Assembly: GCF_024606225.1 (NCBI RefSeq) | Contig: NZ_JAGRPU010000022.1 | Coordinates: 1 to 64,000 of the forward strand | DNA length: 64,000 nucleotides | Reading direction: 5' to 3' | Source of the DNA: Endozoicomonas sp. ISHI1 | Lineage (GTDB): Bacteria > Pseudomonadota > Gammaproteobacteria > Pseudomonadales > Endozoicomonadaceae | Part shown: in pieces, positions 7,901-17,800 of the stretch | Layout of the letters: every line of letters begins with the position of its first letter | Numbering within the stretch: the stretch's first letter is position 1 | Notes under the pieces: generated by a model | Seen by the model: the letters and a program-made list of their open reading frames with translations, nothing else | The model's database searches: none | Told to the model about the DNA's origin: nothing | Position numbers and translations under genes: made by a program

Positions 7901-10900
7901 AGGCTTCGGTCATTTCCCTTGGGCCTGCTGACAGCGAAAAAGCCCTGATGAAACGCTGGCAGTGGCGAAAGCACGGAGATGGCGACTGCTCTGCGGAACA
8001 GCAAAACCAGGTACTGATGGAATGGGCCAACATCCGGGCCGACAAAGACGAACACAAAGACGGGCGCCATGTTGAAAAAAAATATGTTGAAGAAAAATAT
8101 GTCACCCTGGTTCTGGATGAAGCCAACCTCACCAAAACCGGACTGCTGGCGTCATTGAACGGCTTATGGGAAGCGGAGCCCTGTATCTATGTGAATAGTC
8201 ATCCTGTCAGGGTCAGCTCAAAACACCGGGTAATTATCACCAGTAACCCGGACCATGACGCCGGGTGCCAGCTCGACCCGACCGTGAAAGAGAAGTTGTC
8301 CAGGACATACTCCCCCACCCTGAACCGGGCTTTCCTTCGGGACAGAGTGGTGGAACCGGCTCTGATCAGGCATTTACAACCGCATCTGCCCGACTATCAA
8401 ATAGACACTCTTGCACAAAGTGCCACCGGGAGTGTGATGGCGCTCTGGCAATATTATCAGGAACTGTTGCCAGAGCATGACTTTACCCCCAGGGATTTAA
8501 CGGATATCTGCAGCTGGGTGGGTTGGTATCTGGATGGTGCATTACCCGTCAGTGACAGTGTTACCTGTGAGCAAATGAACGGTTTGATCCAGCAAAGTTT
8601 TCGCGATGTGCTGGGTCCTGAAATCAGCGAGACTCATCAGGATGCACTGTCAGCGCTGGAGCTTAGGTTTGCTGCCCGTTACTCCCCGGACAACACCCTG
8701 AGCGACAAAGTTCATAATCAGAGCATCCTGCCCCACATACAGCAGGCCTTCAAAAAATTCACCGAACAAACCCGACCTGACTTTGATACATCCGGTTCAG
8801 CAGTCAGTGAGCTGGTGCAACGGCTTGGACAGGATTTAAGTCGCTGTCAGCAGGCTTATCATCTCAACAGAAAACACGACGGTCGTCGGGCGACACTGAT
8901 TGAAGGCCCGACCGGACGGGGTAAGGACGCCACACTGAATCTGGTGATTGAAAGTGTTAAACGGCAGGCTGTGCAGCGGGGGGAATCCATGCCAGAGGTC
9001 TTTCGCCTGAATGCCTGTGATGGTTCCCGGGACAAACTCTTTGAAGCCATCCGGACAGCACAAATCGATGGTGGCATCGTGGTTATTTCAGAAATGAATC
9101 TGATCGACAGCCAGCATCTGGAAGGTGAGCTAAACGATCTTCTGGCCGGTGACGCCCATCCCGGATTCCACTTGTTTGCCACTATCAACCCACCCGGGTA
9201 CAGCGGGCGAAAACCATTATCACCGACGCTGAAGGGGCGTTTCCGACAGTTGCCCATCCGGCAATACAGCCAGGAAGAGTTGCAGACCATTGCCGGGAAA
9301 GTGCTGCCAGAAACCCCACTGGGAAAAACCGTGGCTGAACAGCTGACTCGGCAACATTGTCGTCTGAGGGCTGAGCTGCAACGGAAAAAACTGCCGTTGC
9401 AGCTCACCAGCCTTGATTTACAGAATGTGGCCAGGGCCGTTGTCCGGGGAGGCGATTTTTCCGAAGATGGAATTAACCAGTGCCTCAATCAGCACTACCG
9501 GCTTTATCTGCTGGCCGCCAGGATATCGTTGCAGGAACTGTCAGAGCCACCGGCTCTTGCCATGGTTAAAAGGGAGCCTGATGCTACATCTGAAACCTCA
9601 TCGAACAAGGGTCAATGGGCATTATCGCCAGCTGCAACATGGGTGAAGACCGGCACTGCTGCCGATGGAACGGGTGAAATCAAGCCTGAACTGACACCTG
9701 CTGTGACTCACTCCGACTACCCGTTACTCCGCTTGCCCCAGGAAGTGTTCAACAGAATCGCCAGCTATTTATCAATCAACGATATCAATCATTTTGGGAA
9801 AACTTCGTCGTCCATGGACAATCGCCTGAGATATTGCGGCCTCGGAGAGGTCCGGCACTTTCTCTCCCAGACCGGGCAAAGGCAGTCTTCTTGCCGGGCA
9901 ATCATTCAGTCCAGTCATATACTCCTTGAGTACCTCAGAACCTTGTCCATATTTTCTGTTCGCCACTTCCCTGCACAACTGGGTCCGGCTTTTTACTCCT
10001 ATTATGCTAGCCATATGCGCCAGCAGGTTCTTGATGGGGCTGCACTGACCCTCATACCTATTGGCAGTTTAAATGTTAAAGATTTTAACTATCACTTGCG
10101 TGATCATATTCCCATTATCATTGAGGGGAAGTCGCGGAACTACAGTGATATTCTGGCTCTGGATGGTGATGGTCACTGGGCCAGAAAAGCTGAGATCAAA
10201 CACGGTGGTATGGTCAATTATGGACATCAGCGGGCCGACCATATTTTATTTGTCCCGCAACCCGTTCCGTTAAAAATTTTTCGCCACAATTACAGTGGTA
10301 AAGAGCATTTACTGTCTGTTTATGAATGCAAAAATGATTCGTGGGTTGAGCAACAGCTGACAACAGGTGACGTTTTTCCTGAATGTGAGGACAAGTATCT
10401 GAGTAACATCCACCTGTCACCGGATGCCAGATCACTGGTCTGCATTAACACGGGGCGAGCGGGTGCTATTCTCGGTCAGGGGGCCGATGGACGGTGGGTC
10501 AATAGAGGCAACATTAATACAGGCCTTAATCATCATTTGCTGTTCAGTGCCGACAGCAAACATCTTGCGCTTTATGATGGATCATTCATTATGCTGATGG
10601 GGCAGGCAGACGATGAATCCTGGTTACAAACCGGCGATATTAATGTCAGAGATCCTGCCGATGACGACAAATTCACGCCCAGTGGCGAACAAGTGAGCGA
10701 ATTTGATTTTGATCTCGACGTTATATTCAGCCCGGATAACCGCCATTTCGCCACATGGTTTGATGATGCCGGTGAGGATACCTATGACAGTGATATTGAA
10801 CGGGATTATTTCTTTGTCGTCATTTTTGCCCGTGGCCCGGAAGGGCAGTGGCGTGAAAAAGAGAGAATAATTGAATACTGTAGCCAGCCAAGTCGGTATT

Positions 10901-11595
10901 TCTATCTTAAACCTGAATTTAGCCCCGATGGTCGGCTTCTGATTATCACCACCGAAGACAGTTTTCAGATCTGGGAATTAACGACTGACGACCAATGGCT
11001 ACCCTCTGTTCAGGAGGCGCCCGAAAGCGGTGGTGGTGTGATTCACTTTTCTGTGGACCCTCGTGAGTTCATCAGAAGGAGCGGGGAGAGTGTAACGATC
11101 TGGCGCAAGGCGGCGTCCGGAATCTGGGGCCAGACACAATCATTTCCGGCTGGGTCCCTGGTAGTAATCAGTCCCAGCGGTGAAACCATTGTTTGTAATG
11201 ATCCTGCGGGCCATACGGATATTTATCAACGTAAGCCTGCTGGTGAACTTTGCGGTGAACCTGACGGTGAGTGGATCAATCAACGCATCGAATTTCCCAT
11301 CAATAAAGCCGATTTCAATGAAGAAAGTTGCCTTCTGGCTGTGATTCCTCAATCGGACATGCACAGGCTGATTCTGTTCGGGTTGTCGGCAGACGGGAGC
11401 TGGCTGGAAAGGACCCGTTTGCGAACAGAAGGCAGGATTAAGAAATTTTGCTTCAGCCCTTGCAGCCGCAACCTTCAGGTTACCAGTTTGCGCCCTGACA
11501 ATGCTGATGATGTAACGCAAAAGGTTTTTTCGCTCTGGCAGATCAGGCCTAATGCAACCGGCGGGGCTTTAGCGGAGCAGGATGACTTGACCTGA
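4990..11595 (+). CDS. Giant multi-AAA ATPase with F-box and beta-propeller C-terminus (paralogue 1)
   Basis: This 2201-aa protein starts at ATG 4990, where all paralogues share MDG. Residues 1-75 are Ser/Pro-rich. Residues ~80-610 carry degenerate AAA-like segments without P-loops. AAA module A has Walker A GETGTGKS (952-959) and Walker B LVLDEAN (Asp1043-Glu1044). AAA module B has GPTGRGKD (1306-1313), an acidic box ending in Glu1368 (VVISEMN) and a sensor-1/loop region FATINPPGYSGRKPLSP, typical of midasin/MoxR-like AAA_5 domains. Unlike its neighbours, it continues with an F-box-like motif at ~1580-1620 (LPQEVFNRIASYLSINDINH). About eight WD/PQQ-like blades follow (~1690-2190), each with an SPDxR turn and a DGxW motif. 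F-box plus propeller is the layout of eukaryotic SCF substrate receptors. Delivery to a host and ubiquitin-pathway action are inference. Confidence 0.85.
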   Translation: MDGHIDGAINKRIPARDMPDREVPDRGVPQSGLPDRTSKLELSSNERVEICSEVTPELNRSSPSMALPYKARTVSSMDSSLRKTPDSFDFRFVASDDEIRQLLMARTGDEHRDVTLISHPDDLSQANLVSRLSISEEGRQVLRSGKLFEGSQPLTLVIDIRKLSNEELPKFNDLLDPDNPCLYDKVSQKQRPLGEHVALLVLADPAQLTSVDQRDDASGAAASGAAAPGADFWRRINRPENTWQCDPLIGNDPSMEIDEVSPLLAELPCAESVMDDDNTVLIDCHLHSHWRQLLLGGPGVDKQGRIQHIPGRLETLRAGQRVILKGANWQDLAFEQTIRQMLARKCFETNGEIRQLPDDVQFYQMPVENAELHSLFQSLPHSLSQAGNAPGTPIIINQGNIAEWLNPIAIAPEGYAVPNTCLLEQIRAGGAVTVTSPLTEALWFCLLGTLQTIRETTGLEPRLQVAHSKQQPEALGLEEKDEYSIRDHAAFDAVTYQQPSQASHWIKHQQPAPLVIQVNEQTSFSQLFDTIQITSEQKAHLGRRQSELQEAFTAGKPIVLWGLESNPTLQQLLEPLMVGQPLLVNGQLQAYPQAHITLLWPESANSPSSIFSSMVARGKPCPEVDIWDISAVNHGISRPELPERALHALYEAFKTVPPHLCNPLPELTEGLLNNLILAARRAQQIDQSPKLLPRHWRKAINSVITHDTRQNPAVRDFMKVACWHILPDAHEEPGQHQTASVDPDRLNAIIGSAPQLDRAFVKQNLWPLARAFDLTVLEDSQFAGLQLSYETPFPVRGEEEILDRLCAIILAHAPEAQRAAIAYQLAVEPAAAEPYQRLAIRPSRQIKRLQDALASGWQLPLPLGQIRSDAIHALARDCFHIARTAHSDAAGIEQIESRLSQSLEWQGSADQPLSALADDLYHGLMNQKDRESRRLSSLYDRFADSPVIFLQGETGTGKSYFFARMTKTSGQASVISLGPADSEKALMKRWQWRKHGDGDCSAEQQNQVLMEWANIRADKDEHKDGRHVEKKYVEEKYVTLVLDEANLTKTGLLASLNGLWEAEPCIYVNSHPVRVSSKHRVIITSNPDHDAGCQLDPTVKEKLSRTYSPTLNRAFLRDRVVEPALIRHLQPHLPDYQIDTLAQSATGSVMALWQYYQELLPEHDFTPRDLTDICSWVGWYLDGALPVSDSVTCEQMNGLIQQSFRDVLGPEISETHQDALSALELRFAARYSPDNTLSDKVHNQSILPHIQQAFKKFTEQTRPDFDTSGSAVSELVQRLGQDLSRCQQAYHLNRKHDGRRATLIEGPTGRGKDATLNLVIESVKRQAVQRGESMPEVFRLNACDGSRDKLFEAIRTAQIDGGIVVISEMNLIDSQHLEGELNDLLAGDAHPGFHLFATINPPGYSGRKPLSPTLKGRFRQLPIRQYSQEELQTIAGKVLPETPLGKTVAEQLTRQHCRLRAELQRKKLPLQLTSLDLQNVARAVVRGGDFSEDGINQCLNQHYRLYLLAARISLQELSEPPALAMVKREPDATSETSSNKGQWALSPAATWVKTGTAADGTGEIKPELTPAVTHSDYPLLRLPQEVFNRIASYLSINDINHFGKTSSSMDNRLRYCGLGEVRHFLSQTGQRQSSCRAIIQSSHILLEYLRTLSIFSVRHFPAQLGPAFYSYYASHMRQQVLDGAALTLIPIGSLNVKDFNYHLRDHIPIIIEGKSRNYSDILALDGDGHWARKAEIKHGGMVNYGHQRADHILFVPQPVPLKIFRHNYSGKEHLLSVYECKNDSWVEQQLTTGDVFPECEDKYLSNIHLSPDARSLVCINTGRAGAILGQGADGRWVNRGNINTGLNHHLLFSADSKHLALYDGSFIMLMGQADDESWLQTGDINVRDPADDDKFTPSGEQVSEFDFDLDVIFSPDNRHFATWFDDAGEDTYDSDIERDYFFVVIFARGPEGQWREKERIIEYCSQPSRYFYLKPEFSPDGRLLIITTEDSFQIWELTTDDQWLPSVQEAPESGGGVIHFSVDPREFIRRSGESVTIWRKAASGIWGQTQSFPAGSLVVISPSGETIVCNDPAGHTDIYQRKPAGELCGEPDGEWINQRIEFPINKADFNEESCLLAVIPQSDMHRLILFGLSADGSWLERTRLRTEGRIKKFCFSPCSRNLQVTSLRPDNADDVTQKVFSLWQIRPNATGGALAEQDDLT

Positions 11596-11734
11596 GGGAT
11601 ATTCCGGCGATCTGAAAAACGGATAAACATCGGCATTCCAGTATCACATGCGTTCGGTTTGAGGCTTTTTGACCAATCAAAGATGCTCTGAGTCCATAAT
11701 TTTACGATTGTCCATACTACCTTCGCAACATGAG

Positions 11735-11837
11735 ATAGCTGTGGGTCTCTATCCAAATGGAACTTTCATCCTATTTTAAGGTCACATTATTAAACGGTTT
11801 CAACGCAGTTCCTGAGATTAGATGTAAGAGGTTGACT
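11735..11837 (+). promoter_or_regulatory. Conserved leader of giant paralogue 2
   Basis: It shares TCTATCCAAATGGAACTTTCATCCT and the AAGGTCA and CAGTTCCTGAGAT blocks with the other leaders, but its stem arms pair poorly. The upstream gap after paralogue 1 holds no gene. An extended in-frame start at 11757 falls inside this conserved non-coding block, which argues for ATG 11838. Confidence 0.55.
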
Positions 11838-14800
11838 ATGGATGGTCGGATTGATGGGCAAATAAACAAACGCGCTCCTGATAGAAAAGAGAGCCATAGT
11901 GGCGTGCCTCCCAGGGCACCAAAGTTGGAGTCATCGTCAAAAGATAAGGTAAAAATCTGCGATGAGTTCACCTCCAAACTGACGATATCCTCACCTCCGA
12001 CTGTGTCGCCTGACAAAGCGAGAACCGTATCTTCAATAGATTCCTCAATCGCCAGAGCCTCTCATTCCTTCGATTTTCGTTTTGTCACCAGTGATGATGA
12101 GGTTCGACAGCTTTTAGTGGCCCGCACCGGCAACGAAAATCGCGACGTTACCCTTATCTCCCATCCCGATGACCTTTCACAGGCTAATCTGGTGAGCCGG
12201 TTGAGCATTTCTCAAGATGGTCGCAACGTTCTCCGCTCAGGCAAGCTGTTTGAAGGTTCAAAGCCACTCACTCTGGTGATGGATATCCGGAAACTCACCA
12301 GTGAGGAGCTGCCAAAATTTAACGATCTGCTGGACCCGGATAACCCCTGTTTATACGACAAAGTCAGCCAGAAAAAACGCCCCCTGAGAGAGCATGTTGA
12401 TCTGTTGGTTCTGGCAAACCCTGAACAGTTGGCATCGGTTGGCCGGGCCGACGATGCACCGGGTGCTGATTTCTGGCGGCGAATTAACCGACCGGGCAAT
12501 ACCTGGCAATTTGATGCACAGACCAGCGATGACTCATCGATGGACATCAATGAAGTTCCATCGGTATTGGCTGAACTTTCCTCTGACGCAAGCGCTATGG
12601 ATGACGACAATACCATTCTTATTGACTGCCACTTGCACAGTAACTGGCGACAGTTGCTGTTGGGTGGCCCCGGAGTGGATAAACAAGGGCGAATCCAGCA
12701 TATCCCCGGCAGGCTTGAAACATTAAGGGCCGGACAACGGGTGATTCTGAAAGGCGCCAACTGGCAGGATCTGGCCTTTGAACAGACGATTCGACAGATG
12801 CTGGTGCAGAGGAGCTTTGAGAGTAATGGGAAGCTCCGGCAGTTACCCGACAATGTTCAGTTTTATCAAATGCCGGTAGGGAAGGACGAGCTTCATTCAC
12901 TGTTCCAAAGCCTGTCATACCCTCTGTCACAGCCTGTTAACGCACCAGAAAACCCGATCATCATTAACCAAAGTAATATTTCGGGATGGCTGAACCCGAT
13001 TGCCATTGCCCCGGAAGGCCATGCCGTTCCTAACAACTGTCTGTTGGAACAAGTTCGGGCGGGTGGTGTCGTCACCGTAACGTCTCCACTCACTGAGGCA
13101 CTCTGGTTTTGTCTACTGGGCTCGCTGCAGACGATTCGCAAGACGACCGGTCTGGAGCCCCGGCTGCGGGTTACTCACACAAAAGGACAGCCGAAAGCCC
13201 TGGGATTGACAAAAAGCCATGAGTACTCAATGAAAGGTCACGCCCCCTTTAATACCGTCACGTATCAGCAACCTGCCGAGGCCAGTCAATGGATCAATGA
13301 TCAGAAAACACCTCTGGTGATTCAAGTCAATGAACAGACCGGCCTCAGCCAGCTGTTTGATAATATCCATATCACCTCAGTGCAAAAGGCACATTTTGGA
13401 CGGTGTCCAAGTGAGTTGCAGGAGGCTTTAACCTCTGGCAAGCCGGTTGTATTGCGGGGGCTCGAGGGTAATCCAGATCTTCAGCAGCTTCTGGAACCTC
13501 TGGCTGTCGGGCAGCCTCTGTTGGTGAATGGCCAATTACAAGCCTACCCACAAGCTCATGTTACCCTGCTCTGGCCTGAGTCTGCGAAAAGCCCGTCTCC
13601 GGTATTCAGTTCACTGGTTGCCAAGGGTGAACCCTGCCCTGAGGTTGATATCTGGGAGATCAATAGGGCCAGGCATGATATCCCCCGAACTGAACTGCCC
13701 GAACAGGCACTTCAGCAACTTTACGAAGCGTTTAAAACCGTACCTCGTCACCTTTGTAACCCTCTGCCTGAAATGACCAAAGGATTGCTGAATAACCTGA
13801 TACTGGCTGCCCGGCGAGCACAACAGGTTGACCAGTCCCCGCAGCTTCTGCCTCGCCATTGGTGCAAGGCTGTCAATAGCGTCATCACCCACGGTACCCG
13901 GCAGAACCGTTCGGTACGTGATTTTATGAAAGTGGCTTGCTGGCATTTACTGCCGGATGTCTGCAAAAAGCCGGATGAGAATCAAACTGCCTCGGTGGAC
14001 CCGGATCGGTTAAATGCCATCATCAATGGTGCCCCGCAGTTGGATAGAGAGTTTGTGACGCAGAACCTGTGGTCACTGGCCAGAGCCTTTGACCCGGCAG
14101 GATTGCAATTGTCCTATGAAAGACCCTTTCCACCGTTTGCCAGAAAACAAACCCTGAACAGGCTCTGTGCCTCAATCGTGGCTCATGCTCCTGAACCACA
14201 ACGAGATGCAATAGCGTATCAGTTGGAAGTTGATCCGGCAGCAGCAGCGCAATATCAATCCTTAGCTATCAGGCCATCAAGGCAGATTAAACGTTTGCAA
14301 GATGCGCTGGCCTCTGGCTGGCAGTTACCTTTGCCACCGGGGCAGACCCGATCCGATGCCATTGAGGCTCTGGCCGCCGATTGTTTTCACATTGCCCGGG
14401 GAGAATATGTAACAGAGAATTCTGACGCAGAACGTATTGAACGTATTGAACGTATAGAAAATCGACTCTCTGAATCACTGGCATGGCAGGGTTCCGCTGA
14501 CCGGCCCTTGTCAGCACTGGCTCAGGATCTTTATTACGGTTCGATGAATCAGAAGGATCGTGAAAGTCGTCGATTATCCCGACTCCATGACCGGCTTGCA
14601 GACTCTCCCGTGCTATTCCTGCAGGGAGAAACCGGCACCGGCAAAAGTTACTTTTCGGCCAGGGTGGCAGAGGCTTCAGGACAGGTTTCGGTGATGTCCC
14701 TTGGACCTTCTGACAGCGAACAGACTCTGATGAAACGCTGGCAGTGGCAAGAGCACGCTGATGGTGACCGCTCTATGGAGCAGCAAAACCGGATGCTGAT

Positions 14801-17800
14801 GGAATGGGCCAAAACAACACACGACAAAGACGGAGAATATGTAACCCTTATTCTGGATGAAGCCAACCTGGCTAAAACCGGATTGCTGGCGTCATTAAAC
14901 GGCTTATGGGAACCGGAACCCTGCATCTATGTGAATGGTCATCCTGTCAAGGTCAGCTCAAAACATCGGGTGATTCTCACCGGTAACCCGGATCATTACG
15001 CCGGGCGCCAGCTGGACCCGACCCTGAAAGAGAAACTGCCCAAGGCTTACTACCCTCGCCTGGACCGGGCTTTCCTTCGGGACAGGGTAGTGGAACCGGC
15101 TCTGATCAAACAGTTACAACGGCATCTGCCAGACGATCAAGTCAATAAAATTGCAAAAAGTGCCACCGAAAGTGTGATGACACTCTGGCAATATTATCAG
15201 GAGCTGTTGCCAGAGCACGATTTTACCCCCAGGGATTTAACGGATATCTGCAGTTGGGTGGGCTGGTATCTGGATTGTGCACTGCATGTAAACGACAGTG
15301 TTAATAAGGAAAAAATGTACGGTTTGATCCAGCAAAGTTTTCGGGATGTGCTGGGTCCCGAAATCAGCGAAACTCATCAGGATGCTCTGACAGCACTGGA
15401 AATCTGGTTTGCTGCCCGTTACCAGTCGAACAACACCCTGAGCAACAAAGTTCATAACCAGACCACCCTGAAGCTTATGCAGCAGGCCTTCAAAACATTC
15501 ACCGAACAAACCCGACCTGACTTTGATACCTCCGGATCGGCAGTCCAGGAGCTGGTGCAACGGCTTGGACAGGATTTAAGTCGCTGTCAGCAAGCTTATC
15601 ATCTCGACAGAAAACACGACGGACGTCAGGCGACGCTGATTGAAGGTCCGGCTGGACGGGGCAAGGATGCCACTCTCAATCTGGTGATTGAAAGCGTCAA
15701 ACAGCAGGCTGAGCAACGGGGAGAAACCATGCCAGAGGTCTTTCCCCTGAATGCCTGTGATTGTTCCTGGGACAAAGTGTGCGAAAAGATCCAGACGGCA
15801 AAAGTGCAGGGCGGCATCGTGGTTATTTCAGAAATGAATCTGATCGACAGCCAGCATCTGGAAGGTGAGCTGAACGACATTCTGGCCGGTGACGCCCATC
15901 CCGGATTCCATCTGTTTGCCACCATCAATCCACCGGAGTACAGCGGACGAAAACAGTTATCACCGGCATTGAAAGGGCGTTTCCGACATTTGCCCATCCG
16001 GCAGTATAGCCAGGCCGAATTACAGACCATTGCTGAGAAAGTGTTACCACAGACCCTGCAGGGGAAAACCGTGGCTGAAAAGCTGACTCAGATACATTGT
16101 CGTCTAAGGATTGACCTGCACCGGAAAAAGCTACCGTTACAGCCCACCAGCCATGATTTGCAGAATGTGGCCAGGGCCGTCATCCGAGGGGGTGATTTTA
16201 CCGAAGACGGACTGCATCAATGTCTTAATCAGCACTACCGACTTTATCTGATGGCTGCCGGGGTATCGTTGGAGGCACTGCCAGAGTCATCGGCGCTTGT
16301 CATGGGGAACAGTAAGCCTGATTCCGGACTTTGCAATTGGTTAAACCAGACAGTATCGGACATTGATCGTCCGTGGTTGATACGACGCAGTGATCTCAAC
16401 AGTGTTGATGAAAAACGCCATGAAATAAGTATTAAGACTCGTCTGAGTGACGAGGAAGCCAAGACGGAAATGATCAAAATGGTGGCACAGGCCCGGTGGC
16501 TGGCATTCGATCTGTCCCTGAAGCCGGATCAATCGGACAATATTCTCACCCGGGCTCTCTACCGATGCTGGCAGCAAAGCTGGTTTAATCGTAAGTTTGG
16601 CCAGACGGGCGTGGACGCCAAGCGCTTATTTCCAATGACGGAAGAAGAGAAACAAACGCTGAAAATACCGGCTAACCAGCCTTATCTTCGGGAGGTTGAA
16701 AAGAGGATAGCGGCATGGGAAGCGGCATGGGACGGCCATGCCGTTCAGCAGCGGCCTGCGTTTTGGCATCAGATCAGGAGTCTGCCAAACCATTGGGTTG
16801 ATGATTCTGAAAAATACAGCCCGCAAGTCTACGAGAAACAAGCTCCGGCATTGGATCAGAGAACGGACTATGAGCGTCAGAAGATGCCAAAACATAACAG
16901 TTGCCAAATTTTTAATACGCAGAACCATCCTCCCGCTATGTATCGCTGGTCGGCAAAGGATATTTATGTGACTGCCAAGGGTGATATCAAAGAGATCGCT
17001 ATTGATGCCGTACCCATTCTGGGGGTCGAAAGCCTCGTACCGGATCGGTTACCAGGGCGTGATAAGGAAGTGGCATTAGCCAGCGATCAAACGCTGGCAA
17101 CCTTCAAAGCGTCATCAGACGATGGTCAATATGCATTGCCCAGCCTGACGCCTGACGACTATATCGTGGCCCTGCGTATAGAAGATTTGACATGGAGCAG
17201 CCGGGCAATGAGCTTCTTCAGGCAACCTGTAGAACCGGATTTTACCCTGGTCAGGGACCGATACACCGGGCTTCATACACTGTCCATTCCAGAGGCCAAA
17301 GGCGAACAAAATATTGAAGTTACTTATATCGTAGAACCCAGAAAACCTGACGAAAAAACACCTGCAAAAGGAGCCCGCCCAGAACGGTCAACATGGTTTG
17401 ACGCCGTCTGTTCAGAAGGCATGAAAACAGTACTGGACGAGTTGTTTACGAACATTGAGCAACAAACAACCGAAATACGGGAACCTTTGCGGAAAATAGC
17501 AGCCGCTCAAGGCACGGCAGAACGCATTCAGGCAATAACGGAGTATTGCGAACAGTTTTCCGGTGGTGTTAAACCAAAGCGCAAAGAGAATTTCTTTAAA
17601 TTCCTGGTAACACGGCGGCAAGGGAGCTGTCGCCATCGTGTGCCTGTTTTTATTGCTCTTTGTCGTTATTTCGGGATTCCATGTCGGCAAATGACTAACA
17701 CTACCCACATCTTTGCCGAGTGTTCCGGGGATGGAGGCCAAACCTGGATGTCAGTGGATTTGGGCGGGGCGCCTGTAAAGGACACAAAAGTGATACCAAA

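Noticed and set aside
8859-9488. Long minus-strand frames inside the giant genes (also 31194-31751 and 39064-39621)
   Set aside because: They lie antisense to highly conserved AAA-coding sequence. Their products are Cys/Arg/Ser-rich with no recognisable domain, and they recur only because the paralogues are similar.
11757-11837. N-terminal extension of giant paralogue 2 (27 extra codons)
   Set aside because: The extension coincides with the conserved leader found non-coding before the other paralogues. The family start MDG at 11838 has the expected position.
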